Source: Rhabditoides inermis (taxonomy: Eukaryota; Nematoda; Chromadorea; Rhabditida; Rhabditidae). From it: 64,000 nucleotides of DNA. The DNA is taken from NCBI GenBank assembly GCA_963966185.1, contig CAWZYM010000399.1:299001-363000 (forward strand), given 5' to 3'. Of this stretch, positions 42,895-55,109 are shown one piece after another (position 1 is the first letter of the stretch; each line of letters begins with the position of its first letter). Below the pieces are notes generated by a model. The model made no database searches and was not told the DNA's origin. It was given only the letters and a program-made list of their open reading frames with translations. The position numbers were made by a program, and so were the translations under genes.

Positions 42895-43468
42895 CGCCGG
42901 ATCGATATGTCGATCTCGACGTGCGCACTCCTAATCGAGCCGGAAACGGGTGCGATCCGCGTGCGGATAACCTAAAAAGCCGCAGCGGCGCGATTCTCCC
43001 GCCTGAGGCCACACCCCCTTCGTGTGAGTGGAGCCGCTGATTACTGACGTGGGAGACACTATGCCGAGCTATATCGGATGATTCGATTATATAATGTGTT
43101 GCGGCTGCCGATCAGTAACTACTATTCACAGTGTTCTCTTCTCACAACATGTGACTTTATCTCGGCATAACTATGTACAAGAGAGGAAAGGGGGGCGAGG
43201 CACTCGGGTAATAGTAATCGAATGTACACAGCACGTGGGAGGGGAGCGACGAGAGATTGCAATCAATCGATACACATCGATCGCTATCAATAAGGAACTG
43301 GGGAGGAGAAGGAGGAGCTGACACTGGTACATATATAAATCGGTCCGTAAGAAATCTGATCGGGGTGTGAATGAAATCGCTGGTATTTAAATGTGACATA
43401 AGAATAATAATATCACTCGGGTAGGAACTGCTAACAATCAATCGATACTAGATCTACGTATCGATTAG
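42895..43468. other. Intergenic region upstream of clarin-like gene
   Basis: Promoter of the minus-strand clarin-like gene and the 3' flank of the amino-acid transporter. Four or more copies of atcgat-type palindromes lie between 43260 and 43465. No exon supported. Confidence 0.45.
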
Positions 43469-46400
43469 TTATCCGTGGCTGCCTGACGCGATGATGGCGT
43501 GCGGGTCGAGGCACATCTCGGCGCCGAAACGCGAGATGTTCTTGAACATACCGCAGCAGTTGAACTTGCCCACGTGCCTGGAATTATGCAAATGTACTCT
43601 CCACATTTTCAAATCACTTCACCTACACTTTACTTCCTCACACTACCTACCCACACTGCATCACACTCATACACTACCTCCCTAGAAATCTACACTTCAC
43701 CAACGTTAAAAACCATTGGAACCAGTGTACATTGTAAAGTAGATACGATTACAGAATGGTTTCACATAGCGGTGCACTTTCCGTCACGTTCCCACCAGTC
43801 CAACTGTCCAGGCACAATCAATGCGTCCCCCACTCTTTTGTCTAGCGCGTGATGATCGCAGACGTTTTCACATCTCTCATATTCGCGTCTATGACGATTG
43901 ATGAACTGCAAGAGCTGATGCGCAGCCGAGCGCCGGGCGATACGCAGTGGTGACGCAGACGCAAGCGGTCGCGCTGTTTTCACGCGCCGACAATGAGTGA
44001 TGATGGATGAGTGGATAGAGACGAGTGGGCGAGACATGGTCATTACACAACACATTCATGTGATTCGCGTGTGCTACATTCGCCCCAGTGAGACTATCGC
44101 TTCGATCCATCATCGAATGAGGAACTGTGCGGTTTGATCTATTGGTGCTATCCTATTATCGAATTCGGAGAACCGTTCAAATTCCACTTTGCCGATTAGC
44201 GCAATGTAATTTGCAATAACTCACTGAACGGCTGCCTGCGCGTATTCGGGAGTAGCGATCGACGACGAGAAGATTCCTGAAGAGCAGGGGATAAATAATT
44301 CAACTACGGTTGATTCAACCGGGTTGATTCGACTCACCGGCGTAGCAGGGCTCGGAGAACTCCGAGTTGATCATAGCCTTCACAGCAGAAACGGTCGCCG
44401 CCATCCCTCCGACCAATCCGAAGACTGAAGTGTGAAAATGTACATTTCGAAGTTCGTAAATATGAATCGAACGTTAATTATGGTACTCACGCAGAACAAT
44501 GATGTTGAAAATCAGCTGCGTTTTAGGCGTGTGGTGCACAATCCTGAAATAAAAGGTAAACTACTTATGTAAACAAACAAGGAAACAAAGAAACAACTCA
44601 CTCGCTCATGGTCACCTTGGGCTCGTTCTCGTCAGCCTCCGCGCCATTGTACTTCTTGTCACCTGATATCGATTGATTATTGATTGCATATTGATAATAT
44701 ACTCACCAGCGACCAGGTAGAGGTTGAAGATGACAGGGAAGATGAGCGCCATGAGGGTAATGGTGGATCCTGGAACGAAATCATGGGGTACTGTAGGAGA
44801 AAGGTGGGCGGTACCTCCGACGAGGTCGAGGAGGACGCCGAAGTTGGGCACGGTCTCGGCAACGAACACCACGGCGATCATCATTCCAGTGCGAGAGAGA
44901 ACACGCTGGTAGCCGAACTCTGAATGAGAATACGGTAATTGGCCTGGATTTCTAGGGTCAACCGATGTCATTGCTGTGTTGCAACTACAATCAGCGACAT
45001 CAGATGAAGACGGGCACAAATTTCAAGCTGCAAGCTATGCAGATGGAAGTATCATCATGATTTTCAAGACCCACCTTGGGGCACGTTGAGCAGCTCCTCG
45101 AGCTCCTGGTTGAGCGGGTTGAAGACGATGGTGAGAGCGAGCACGACGTGCAGGGTGATCAGGATGTTCACGCCCTGCTGGATGTACACGTCCTGAAACA
45201 GAGGTACTGTACCTTGTAAATATGGATACTGTAGGCTGTTCCCCATATTGTACAAGCGTATTCACATATTGTAAAAGCCCGTATCACTATCATTGTTTCC
45301 CATCGCATTCCTTTCCGGAATAAAAAAAAGATGTGTGAAGAGTGCATACGAATGTTTTCACGCAGACAGTGTGAGTGTTGTTGGTGTAAAAAATGTGCGA
45401 GCGCGAAGCAGGGATGGCAGTGACTCACCGCCTCACATGATCCCATGATCCCCCACACAATATACCAACAGTCTGCGTCTCGTGAACCCACTTTCCAAGC
45501 GCCGCTCCTTTTTTTGGCTAGCCGCGCGCTCGCGCTTTGGCGAAATGATTGATGACGCGTCAGCAGCCATACCACCGCAGCCTAGCTCTCGCTCGCTCGC
45601 TCGACCCCCGGTATGTACAATACAAGAGCGATCAAATTCTGAATGGCCGACACAGACACGTCGTCGTTGTGCATAGCTTTGCGACATTTGCGCGCGCCCC
45701 GCGAGACAGTTCAGCTTTTTCAGCGCCGGCTCCAGACTTTAGACGCGATGACGAGCATGATATCTGATTTATGGCCGTTGGGCCACGCGGTTTTCTCTCA
45801 TCACGATCTGCAAGCGTGCAACCGCAGAACACTTGATCTCGCGGACTATCCATTCATAACTGCATTGACAGTCGGGAAAAAGCGAGCAGATCAGTGATAT
45901 ATGCACGATTTTACCTGGAGCGACGGGATGATGGAGTCGAGAAGCGAGTCGCCATACGACAGATAGCCCATCACCGACACCGGGATGTACATGGCGCAGA
46001 TCACTGAAAGTGACGTAAGTACTGTGACGCAGTGAGAATGACGTACAGGTGAAGGCGACGGAGACGGAGCGGGTGAAGCGGAAGGGGCTCTTCATATCGT
46101 GCTGGATGGTGGGGAACGCTCCATGGCCTCCATACGCGAACATCACCGTTCCGAACGTCATGAAAATCCTGCAACAATTTCATGTCTTTGTACTTTGTCT
46201 CGAACATTTTACTAGTCACTAGCGACTAGCACTAGACTTAATTGTAATTTCACTTTTTCCCACATAGTAGTCGACGGACTCATTCGATCTCCGGTCATTA
46301 AAAGTGGTGTAAGATACGGGTAATTGCGCTGTTTGCCACATATGAGAACTCTGGCAGAAGAGGACTTTGAAACATCAATTATGACGCGCATGCAGTGAGA

Positions 46401-47135
46401 GAGGGAGAAAGAGGCACGGTCCCGCGGGATTGCAGATAGCGCAGAGATAATTGAGCGCACCCCACCTTCCACCTTCCTCCGCCAATGCGCAAATTTTTCT
46501 CGCGCATGCAGAGCGTTTCGCTATTGTTCGACGATGTCTTTTTTCACGTGCTCACTTGTTCATGTTCATCGGCGGGTAGTGGACGTGGTGGGCGCACGCG
46601 GGGAAGTCCCTCGCCGATCCCACGATGATCAGAGTCACCGCGATCGTCGTCGTGATCATGGCGCCGATAACCGCCCACCTGAATGTGATACTCAGTCGCC
46701 GACGCCTCTGCGCAGTAAACTTGGTCTTCTACGCAGTCAATGTGATACTCAGTCATCTACGCAGCACCCACCAAAAGTCCTTGGGCGACTTGAGCATGGT
46801 GAACGGCAGCATGAACGCCGCCACGATCAGCACGATGTAGCAGAAACCGATCTGCAAGTGATATGTTATTTATCAAATCACATCAAATCAAATACTTATT
46901 CGGTGTCGCTATTTGATCATATGTTTAGAACATATCCTTCGCTCTGGTATTATGGGTAGCGGTCTATTTATCTGGTCTAATTACTCATTGCTGTATCGCT
47001 CAATCACCTGGATGCCTCCGGCGTGCAGGAAATTCTCAATGTTCTTGGCGGCGAGCAGGATGAAGACGACCGCCGTGCCGAACTGCGTCACGTCGAGACA
47101 CGCCGAGACGAAGCGGCTGAAGAGAGGGAAGGTGT

Positions 47136-47167
<32 letters not shown>

Positions 47168-47230
47168 GGGTGAGGGAAAGGGAGAGGGAGAGGGAGAGGG
47201 AGAGGGGGGGGAGGGAGGGAGGGAGGGAGG

Positions 47231-47284
<54 letters not shown>

Positions 47285-48187
47285 CACGCAAAGTTGGGTC
47301 CGATGGCGCGCAGTCCCATCGCCGGGTAGGGCATGCGGCAGTGGTGGCGATACCTGAGAGCATCTGATAGAACTTCCCCTATTTTGTGAACTCACTCAGG
47401 CCAGCGCGACTGCAGTATGTTCCAATTCTGCGAGAGCTGCACTCCCGTGTACGTGCACATAATCGCGCCGATGAGGATGATGGCGATGCCGCCCCACAGA
47501 CCTGGTTATCGATTGATTAATGATCGATAGCCTATCGCTCACCGGCGGAGACCATGGCGGTGGGCATGGCGATGAGTCCGCCGCCGGCCGTCTCGCCGAC
47601 GATGAACAGCGCCGTCACCAGCCAGCCCATGCCCTCCGCATTGCGGAACTTCTCCTTCTGCAACAGTTATGAGTGTGGTTGTGGTCTTCTTTTTCTTCTC
47701 TTTCTGAAACGCGAGTCCCCTTGTCGCCCTCACCTGCTTCCTTCCCGTCTCGACCGTGTTGGTAGACGCTACCAGCAGGTAAGACTGCGACTCGCCACCC
47801 TTGCTGAAACACCGCGTACGGTTACCGAGTTACCGTACTTCTCGCTACGGTATGGGAGTTTTTTAGGCTTGGCTACTGGTCCCGCGTGGGCATGGGAGAG
47901 AGAGGGGAGAGAGAGGGGAGAGAGAGAGAGAGGGAGAGAGAATAGAGAAGAGAGATGGTGCTGTGTGCCCTTTGTTGGGCGCGGCGACTTGGGCGTGTGT
48001 AATAATCACTGCCCCGCCGTTTTCCGCATTCGATCATCTTTTGAAAAGTGTGTGTGTGGTGGGAGAGAAGAAGGGAAAATGTTTGGTTAGTCGAGATCGA
48101 AATCGAATTATAGCCGTTCAGTCGCAAAGGGCAGTCGTAAGTAAAATTAGCATAGAAAACTCACCCCACGTTCAAAGTACCCGCCAT
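43469..48187 (-). CDS. AAAP-family amino-acid transporter, 516 aa
   Basis: Eighteen in-phase exons on the minus strand: 48187-48165, 47803-47734, 47657-47543, 47501-47396, 47353-47288, 47116-47008, 46851-46772, 46678-46556, 46168-46047, 46003-45915, 45192-45075, 44919-44815, 44769-44707, 44662-44602, 44543-44491, 44424-44338, 44276-44225 and 43577-43469. The first TM carries the family motif VGETAGGGLIAMPTA. About ten further hydrophobic segments follow, for example GIAIILIGAIMCTYTGVQL, IGFCYIVLIVAAFMLPF, ITTTIAVTLIIVGSA, TFGTVMFAYGGHGAFP and ITLHVVLALTIVFNP. This is the Aa_trans (SLC32/36/38) superfamily: proton- or sodium-coupled amino-acid transport across plasma, lysosomal or vesicle membranes. 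The lineage looks like the nematode-expanded AAAP group; substrate cannot be told. The intron 45193-45914 (722 bp) is the longest. Confidence 0.92.
47137..47281. repeat. GA/GGGA simple repeat
   Basis: A GA run, then (GGGAGA)n, then (GAGG)n, then about 25 GA units, all in the intron between transporter exons 47353-47288 and 47116-47008. It is all purine on the plus strand, hence a pyrimidine tract in the transcript just upstream of an acceptor. Confidence 0.9.
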
Positions 48188-49404
48188 TATGAGTCGTGAG
48201 AACTAAAAATGTGCGACTTTAAAAAAGCGCGGAGAATGCTTTAACAACGCGAATGTCAGGAGACGGTGGGAATGTGGGATGGCATGAAAAGCAGCGCGGC
48301 ATTCAAATGGAAATGCGATGTTGAAAGAATGTACAATGCACATATCGCTGAGAAATCATTGAGATTCTCGGCTACGGAGTGGTGAGAAAACTGAAATATG
48401 CACAGCACACAGAGAGAAGAGTTGGAGCAATGAATGGCGAAGATGATAGGAGACCGGGGGCGGAGAGAGAGCGTGGCATCTTTTGCGCACTCCTTTTCTA
48501 CTTCCAACCCGACGACCGCTGGGGCGGGACTCGCGAGGGGCGTGGCTACCGAGGGGCGGAGCTTGTACTGTACAACGAGAGACGAGCTCTTGCAACATCG
48601 CTCGCCTACACAAACTACGTTTGGAGACTCGCGAGATAAAGCAAATCCGATCAGCGCTTTTCAAAAAGTCAATTATGATCATGTTTTTGATTGCGCGCCA
48701 AAACACGCGGGTCTCTGAGATGCAGAGATGCAAAGTGAAAGAGGTTTCAAAAAGGCCTAAGTAATGTTGTGAAAGGATGTGTTTGCGTGAATCAAGATTC
48801 GAGACATATCAATACGAAAACATTCCCAGAGAATCTGAAACTGAAAGAACAACATGATCGCCATATATCAGCAAACACATTGTATGATACACATCTAGCA
48901 TCTAGGTGTTATGATTGAAAAATGTGGAAACATGCCAATGAATTAACTCAATTACTCAATTTAATTAACTGATTCAGGTGCATGCCACTGCGATAATTAA
49001 ATTGGCCAGATTGAATAAATGAAGGATTAAATGTGTTTCCTGTTTCAGTCATAGCGTTCTAAATCTTTAAATGCGTCTTGATTAAAAATGTACTGCTTTT
49101 TTATTCGAATTCAAATGCACACTATAATTCTAGTCGGCACTCCCCTTCATTATCAAACCGCTCATTTCCTTTCAACGACCTTCCCTTCCGCGCTTTGTTG
49201 TTTATGTGCTTAGTGTTGTATAGGCAGAACGACTGATTGGCTTATCACTGAAATGTTCGATTGAGGCACGCCGGGCAGCCTTATCATCACCATTTGATTC
49301 TGTTTTCAACGCCTCTCACCCGCCCTAAACACGGCCGCCCGACCGCATTCTATAGTCGCTTCCTTCCCTGTCTAGCACTTCCTATTTCACATATTCCATT
49401 CAGA
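48188..49404. other. Divergent promoter region
   Basis: This lies between the minus-strand transporter and the plus-strand secreted repeat gene. No exon supported. It is AT-rich in the centre (48840-49120). Confidence 0.5.
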
Positions 49405-52146
49405 ATGAGGCTCAAGTGGCTTATCCTGCTCGTCTTGATAGGCGCGTTGCTGATCGATGTCGATGCGATGAGCCGCAAGCGCAAGAAGCAGCACCGCACG
49501 TCGACCGCCGTCGACGACGACGAGGAGGGAGCAGGTGGGCGACGTGCAGAATCCTTCCGCGACTACCGTAGCTTGCAGGCGAGTCGCCGCTGGAGCGCGA
49601 GTCGGAGAAGAAGAAGGAGCGCGCGGAGCGAGGTGAGCCGAATGCACATCGATCAGAGATGTCACCAGCGCGCAAGATTTATCTCGCCCCCACACACACA
49701 CACACACACGCTCACACAAACGACCAGCCGTGGCTATGAGCGATCGCCGTTTAATCGCACACACCAACAATGTATCAACTTGAAAGTTGAAAGAGCCTTG
49801 CGTTGGGTTGGGCATCGCCACAGAATCTAGATCAATGCCACCCTGCCTGCCATGCAAGAGAGGGCTTAGGCCACCCGCGCGCAACAGACATGCACTCATT
49901 ATAAACCGCAGCGCGCGAGAGGCGCGCACGTGTAAAAAGTAGGTGTAGAAACGCGAAACACGCCCGGCCCCGCGACTCTCATACAATTTTGCAGTACTGG
50001 CAATAGTTAATGCAGAGCGGGAGCGGGAGAAGGAGAAGGAGAAAAAGGAGAAGGACGATGAGAAGTCGAGCAGCGAGAGCAAGGAGAAGGAGGAGGAGGG
50101 CGCGGACAACTCCACCGCCACCGCAGAGGCGAGGGACGTCATCTGACAAAGACATCGACGTCATTGCAGGAGGCCGCTACACCACTGCCGTTCATCAAGA
50201 ATGTGATGGGCAAGGAGATCAACGTGCCTCTGAACGCGAGTCTAACGTATTCCACAGTGTTTCCAACACAGAATTTCAGCCAGTGAAGAGCCGCAGCAGG
50301 AGGCATGAGGTAGAGCACACGCTCACTCGCACCAAGGACATCAACGACGACGAGGTGTACGAGGTGCCCGAGAAGTACAGGGCCAAGCCGGTGAGTGCGC
50401 GTCGCTCGAGTGTCTCACACTCCGATTGCAGAAGACGCGCCGACGCCGCTACGACAACGACATGTCACTCGCCAAGGCGAAGGAGTTGAACGACGGAGAA
50501 CAGAAGCCAGTGGACAAGAGGCCGACTCAGGACAAAGTGAGCGCTGTGTCATTTGTCAAGACTAACCATCACCGTAGATGAGCTCTCGCCGTCGTCGCTG
50601 CGACTGCAAGCTGAAGGGTCACGATCACAAGCACGACGAGGAAGCTGTAAGTTCCATATTTCACTGAACATCTCACGTTGTTATTCAGATCAGCCGGCGG
50701 CGTCGTCACGATCACGAGCTGACGCGCACCAAGGACATCAACGACGACGAGAAGACGGAAGTGGCGAACAAGCCCAAGCAGGAGACGGTGAGATCGTTTA
50801 TTCATTAATCGATCCCGCAAAATCGTTCTCAATCATAATCGACTTAAAGATGCACCACCGCGTGCGTCGCTGCGACTGCAATCTGGAGGAGGGGCACGAT
50901 CATCGCTCCGCCGAGTCGTCCGAGTCGGTGGAGCAGGCGGAGCAGGCGAAGGAGAAGGGGGAAGAGGAGAAGGTGGAGGTGGCCGAGGAGGCCCAGCCGG
51001 ACATTCGACTGGAGAGGAGGAGGCGGCACGAACATGAGCTTGCCAGGACCAGGGACATCAACGACGGGGAGAAGACGGATGTGGCGAACAAGCCCAGGCA
51101 GGAGACGGTACGCGGACATGTTGTGATTAGAGAACTCATTTGACAAGTTCAGATGTCGCGCCGCCGCCGCAGTGACATGGTGCTGTCGCGCAAACAGGAG
51201 CTGGAAGAGGACAACGCGCACCACGACCACAAGCACAGCGTGAGCGCATTTCGTCAGCATGTCACTTGGCTCATGGTGTGAACTGTTCAGGCATCAAAAA
51301 GCGAGGACGGAATGCGCAAAAGGCACGCCATTGCGCCCGTCGCCAAGGTTCGCCGGCTTGTTTGTGTGTGTATGTGTGTGTGTGTGTGTGTCAGAGTGTG
51401 TCTAGCCGAGATATCAGAGCGCGATGTCACTTCCGCTATGGCTCATTAACATGTTATCAGGCGCGCGCCAGTCGCCTGAATCATCGCGCAATCGCCGAGC
51501 GCAGGCACAACATCCACGCAGAGGTAAAGTATATCAGTCGATCAAGAAATCAATACCATATTCAGCCCTACTACCGCCAGCCGCGTACTCTGCGCAACAA
51601 CGAGGTATGTTGAACATATTTCGAGATCAAAGAATCTTCAATTGTTTGCAGCACCGGCGTCACGCGAGAAAAATCGCGCGGAATGACGAGAAACACCACA
51701 AGGTGAGAAGATTTTTCGGCACTGTGATCACTTTGCGCTTGACGAACTGCTTGTGGAATTGGCCCTAATGGCTTGAACTGATTTTAGCTCGACAAACAAC
51801 ATCACGAGCACCTGAAGAACCAGCACGGAAAGGTGAGGTGATGAAACACCCACTAACCAGTTCACACACTTGACACAGTTTAATTAGCTAAATTTGAGGA
51901 AACTCTTTAACTGATGATAGGCGAAAGGTCGGAATAAACTGTTCTCTCAGCTGAACATCACTTCTTCAGGTACACCACGAGAAGAAGGCGAGGCGCGGAC
52001 GCGACGTTCAGCCCATCACACACGAGGAGGTAATCGAGGGATTGTAGGCAGAAAAAGAGGGCTCTTTTCAGGCCACGAAAACTGGCGATGTCACCGAGAC
52101 TCAGCAGGATAAGACGCAAGTCGCCTCCGACGTCTATTTCCAATGA
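49405..52146 (+). CDS. Secreted basic His/Cys repeat protein, exon-module repeats, 492 aa
   Basis: Seventeen exons: 49405-49534, 49579-49632, 50016-50137, 50170-50223, 50280-50390, 50432-50536, 50578-50646, 50689-50787, 50850-51107, 51153-51239, 51291-51347, 51461-51523, 51566-51604, 51652-51702, 51788-51832, 51970-52029 and 52072-52146. Residues 1-21 are a signal peptide (MRLKWLILLVLIGALLIDVDA). A Lys/Glu-rich coil follows. From exon 4 on, exons are phase 0-0 modules, often starting M-S/H-x-R-R-R-R. Two have CDC followed by GHDH; others carry T-R-T-K-D-I-N-D-D-E and VANKPxQET. HDHKHD, HEHEL and HHDHKH runs suggest metal binding, and dibasic runs suggest proteolysis; both are inference. Family unknown. 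Introns are mostly 40-60 bp; the one after 50137 would be only 32 bp with a weak GTCATC donor. Confidence 0.75.
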
Positions 52147-52611
52147 GCAAAAAGCGCACAGATTTGCGACAGCGACAATTAGCGCGCAAGTGCGAAAATG
52201 TTCTCTCCCAGATGAAACGTGTGCTCCATGGTGTGCAATGTTTGTTTGTGTAGTTGTGTAATAAATATATGTAACTTACTTAGTTTATTATTATGTACAG
52301 AAGACCTACACTGTACATTTATGTACAGAAGACCTACACGACTATGGGATCACAAACACGCACAACAACGAAATCACTTATAAACTGCTATTATGATACA
52401 GTTCCGTTGTGAGCGAAGTGTTTGAACTGGTGAACGAATTGAACTCCACTCATTTGCTTTTCGCTGATTCGAATCAATTAAGTATAAATAACGCTGAAGG
52501 TATTTTTTGAACAACTTCAAGGCACTTTATCAGGAGAACCGGTATACGCAATGGCACGTGGCGCGCGAAAATCACAGAACACAATTTGTAATTGAGGGAG
52601 TTGAGAGAAGG
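52147..52611. other. Convergent intergenic region with short direct repeat
   Basis: 3' flanks of two convergent genes. The 19-bp string atgtacagaagacctacac occurs at 52293-52311 and 52321-52339. AATAAA at 52260-52265 (in taataaatat) may serve the plus-strand gene. Confidence 0.55.
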
Positions 52612-53511
52612 TCAGTCCTTTTTGGATGAGGACGCTTGCTGTTGCTGGAGTAGCCGCTGTGCGCTCTTCAGCCACAACTCCTGCGCCGCTTGTGCAGAGA
52701 GTTGCGGAGACGGTACGGGCTGAAACTGTTCGGTACTAATCACTGATAACGCCTGATAAGGAAGAAATCTTACCTCGGCCGTGCTCGGCGTTTCCTCGTC
52801 GCGCACAGAGTTCTCGATCGACTTGAAGTCGAAGCGACGCTGAACCATAGGTTGAATAGAATACACATAATAGCTTCCATCGTACCTTCTTCGGCGGCAC
52901 CGCTTCCTTGTCTCGTGGGTTGAGTGGGATGTTGATGGGACCATTCGGGGTGGCCAACACGGCGACCGCATTGCTCGAGATGGAGTGGAGCGACGAGAAC
53001 GACGCCTGACATACAACATGCTATATTTCCTCGTCATCACGTTGGTTACCTCATCCGCTCCTTCCACTCCGAACGGCATATCGTCGTCACTGTCCGCGCT
53101 CACTCCAATCAGCGTCTCGTGCGATACGCGCTTCCGCAGCGCCTCTGAATCAACAATGTCAATCTTCATGAAGATGTTCCAACACTTTGTACAGAGTGGG
53201 AAGACCATACTTCATCTACACTCATTCCTGGACCACTAGAATATCATTATTGACGTGTAGAGCACCGGGTGTGTACAATGCAGCAAGGGACCTCCACCTC
53301 TCTCGACTCACGTATGTACTTTGTGTGGAAAGTGTGGCACAACTCGTTGAGCTGCTTCAGCTCGGTGAGTTGCGACTGCATCTCCTTGATCGACTCCACC
53401 ACCAGACGGTCCAGCTGAGGTTGTTTACTTGTTTGTGTACTTGTTTATGTACCTCACCTGCGCATCACCGCTGCTCACTGGTGTTCCCGTGGCGTTGAGA
53501 TCTGCGAACAG
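52612..53511 (-). CDS. Unidentified coiled-coil protein, C-terminal six exons (5' end not found)
   Basis: In-phase minus-strand exons: 53511-53458, 53414-53312, 53144-53050, 53005-52886, 52839-52774 and 52719-52612 (TGA), about 180 residues. Exon two is a heptad-like helix (LDRLVVESIKEMQSQLTELK...), likely a coiled coil. Then come an acidic patch (SADSDDDMPFG), a basic KKRRFDFKSIENSV motif, and a Gln/Ala-rich C terminus ending ASSSKKD. This composition suits a nuclear or scaffold protein, but I recognise no family. The N terminus must lie upstream of 53511; no exon in 53512-55109 met splice, phase and composition criteria, so the first exons may be small or the gene may extend behind the next plus-strand gene. 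Confidence 0.6.
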
Positions 53512-55109
53512 CTGGAAGAGACATGATGAAGCTCCCTCTATCTATCGCCCTTTCCACCTCTCTCAGACGACTCTCTTCCCCTCTGACTTCTCACAACAGG
53601 CATGTCACAATCCTGATTGCTTACGTGTATCGCACTTTGCCAACTTGCCAACTCCAAAGTCCGGTCTCGTGAGTGAGTGTGTTTGAGTACGAATTGTTTG
53701 TTTGTGTGTTGTTCTCGATGTGTCGTTGGCATTGCCTCTCTCCCTCTATCTTTCTCTCTTGGACCACTATCTCTCGCGCTTGCTGATGAACAGCAATAGA
53801 GTGCGGAGCGGGTCCGGTTTTCGCGGGGTTGAACTCAATGCACACAGATCACAACCCCCGGGCGGCAATGCATTACACGTGTGTATTTGTGTACCTTCCT
53901 AATACCGCATGGTAAACTTCAGCATACTAGATACTAGTGATACACAAAATGACAAGGAATACGAAGCCACCCACACTCTTTCCATGTACAGTGCACAGAA
54001 CCTAGAAGCAGATGCTGTAGTATGTTGGTATCACTGTTAGCATACGCAACACCAACAATGCTGCGACAATGCGGTGCTGTGTGTTTGTATGTGTTGTATA
54101 TGTGTCCGGCGGGCGCTTTGGCGCAAGAAGCTGTCACATTCGGGCGGCTTAGCTGGCTAGGGGCTAGGGTGTCGCGCAACAAGCAGCTGTTGACACCTCA
54201 GATCACCCCGTCCAAAGACAATGTCCACTTACACACCGCACCCACTATCGTTCCGCTTCCGCTCGGTAGTCCGATCACTTAGTGTCCTGTTATTCTCATC
54301 AAGTTTCTTTTTATATCGATATTCTTCTCAAACTCAGAAAAATCCTCTGCGTTTGATTCCAAGAGTGATGTATGAGGATGTAGTCTGTGTTCCGCTTCCC
54401 CTCCTACATCTGATCGCACATCTCCACTCGCTCGAGTGGATCTCTCTCATCCCTCTCGCGGGTTTTGCATCTTCACGGGATCTCCTCCCTCGGATCCGGC
54501 GTGCGGCTCTGATCCAGTCGCCTGTTTGCCGTGTGTTCTCACGCCAATCCAGTCTCTGTCTCTCTCGAAAGACCACCCCCGTGTACCGTCGAGTATATCA
54601 AAAGACACTTCTTCGGCACAACCCCTTTCCAGTTACCGGCGACCCCATGTTGCCAATTGTCTACAAGGCGCCCCGTTACTTTTTCGCCCCATCCCGTCTC
54701 ATTGCTCTGCTATGTAATCACGAAACGAGTTGGTGTGCTGCTGTATCCTCCCGAAAAAGCCGGCGCCAATCACTAGCGCCGGCAACCTCGATGCTTGGTC
54801 ACATATTTTTGCCAAACATGTCCATAAGCGCATCAATGAGTGTCAGCGTCTTTTTCGTCGTCGCTCTCTGGTCTACCTGCTTGGGGTGGTGGCGGCGGCG
54901 GCAATGTGTGTTTGCGTGTTTGCTATTTGCTAGTCGCGCGTTTTGGTGTATCCGGGGAGGGGAGGGGTGGGTGGGTAGGAGGGGAGGGAGGGCGTCGAGT
55001 TGCCACTCCTGTCAACCCACCTCGCTGCCACTCTAGTACTCATTACAGAGAAGGTGATCCGGCGAGCGAGGTTCTTTCACACGTCAAGAATCCGTCATAT
55101 TTCGAAAAG
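53512..55109. other. Region between divergent genes; undiscovered first exons possible
   Basis: No supported exon. It should contain the start of the 52612-53511 gene (minus) and the promoter of the 55110 gene (plus). A perfect 8-bp hairpin (gccggcgc / gcgccggc) lies at 54759-54783. A 271-codon plus-strand frame at 54221-55036 has no domain or splice support and reads as pyrimidine-rich non-coding sequence. Confidence 0.4.

Noticed and set aside
54221..55036. 271-codon plus-strand frame upstream of the secreted repeat gene
   Set aside because: Pyrimidine-rich, Ser/Leu/Arg-biased, with no domain or splice context; the real gene start at 55110 lies in a different exon structure.
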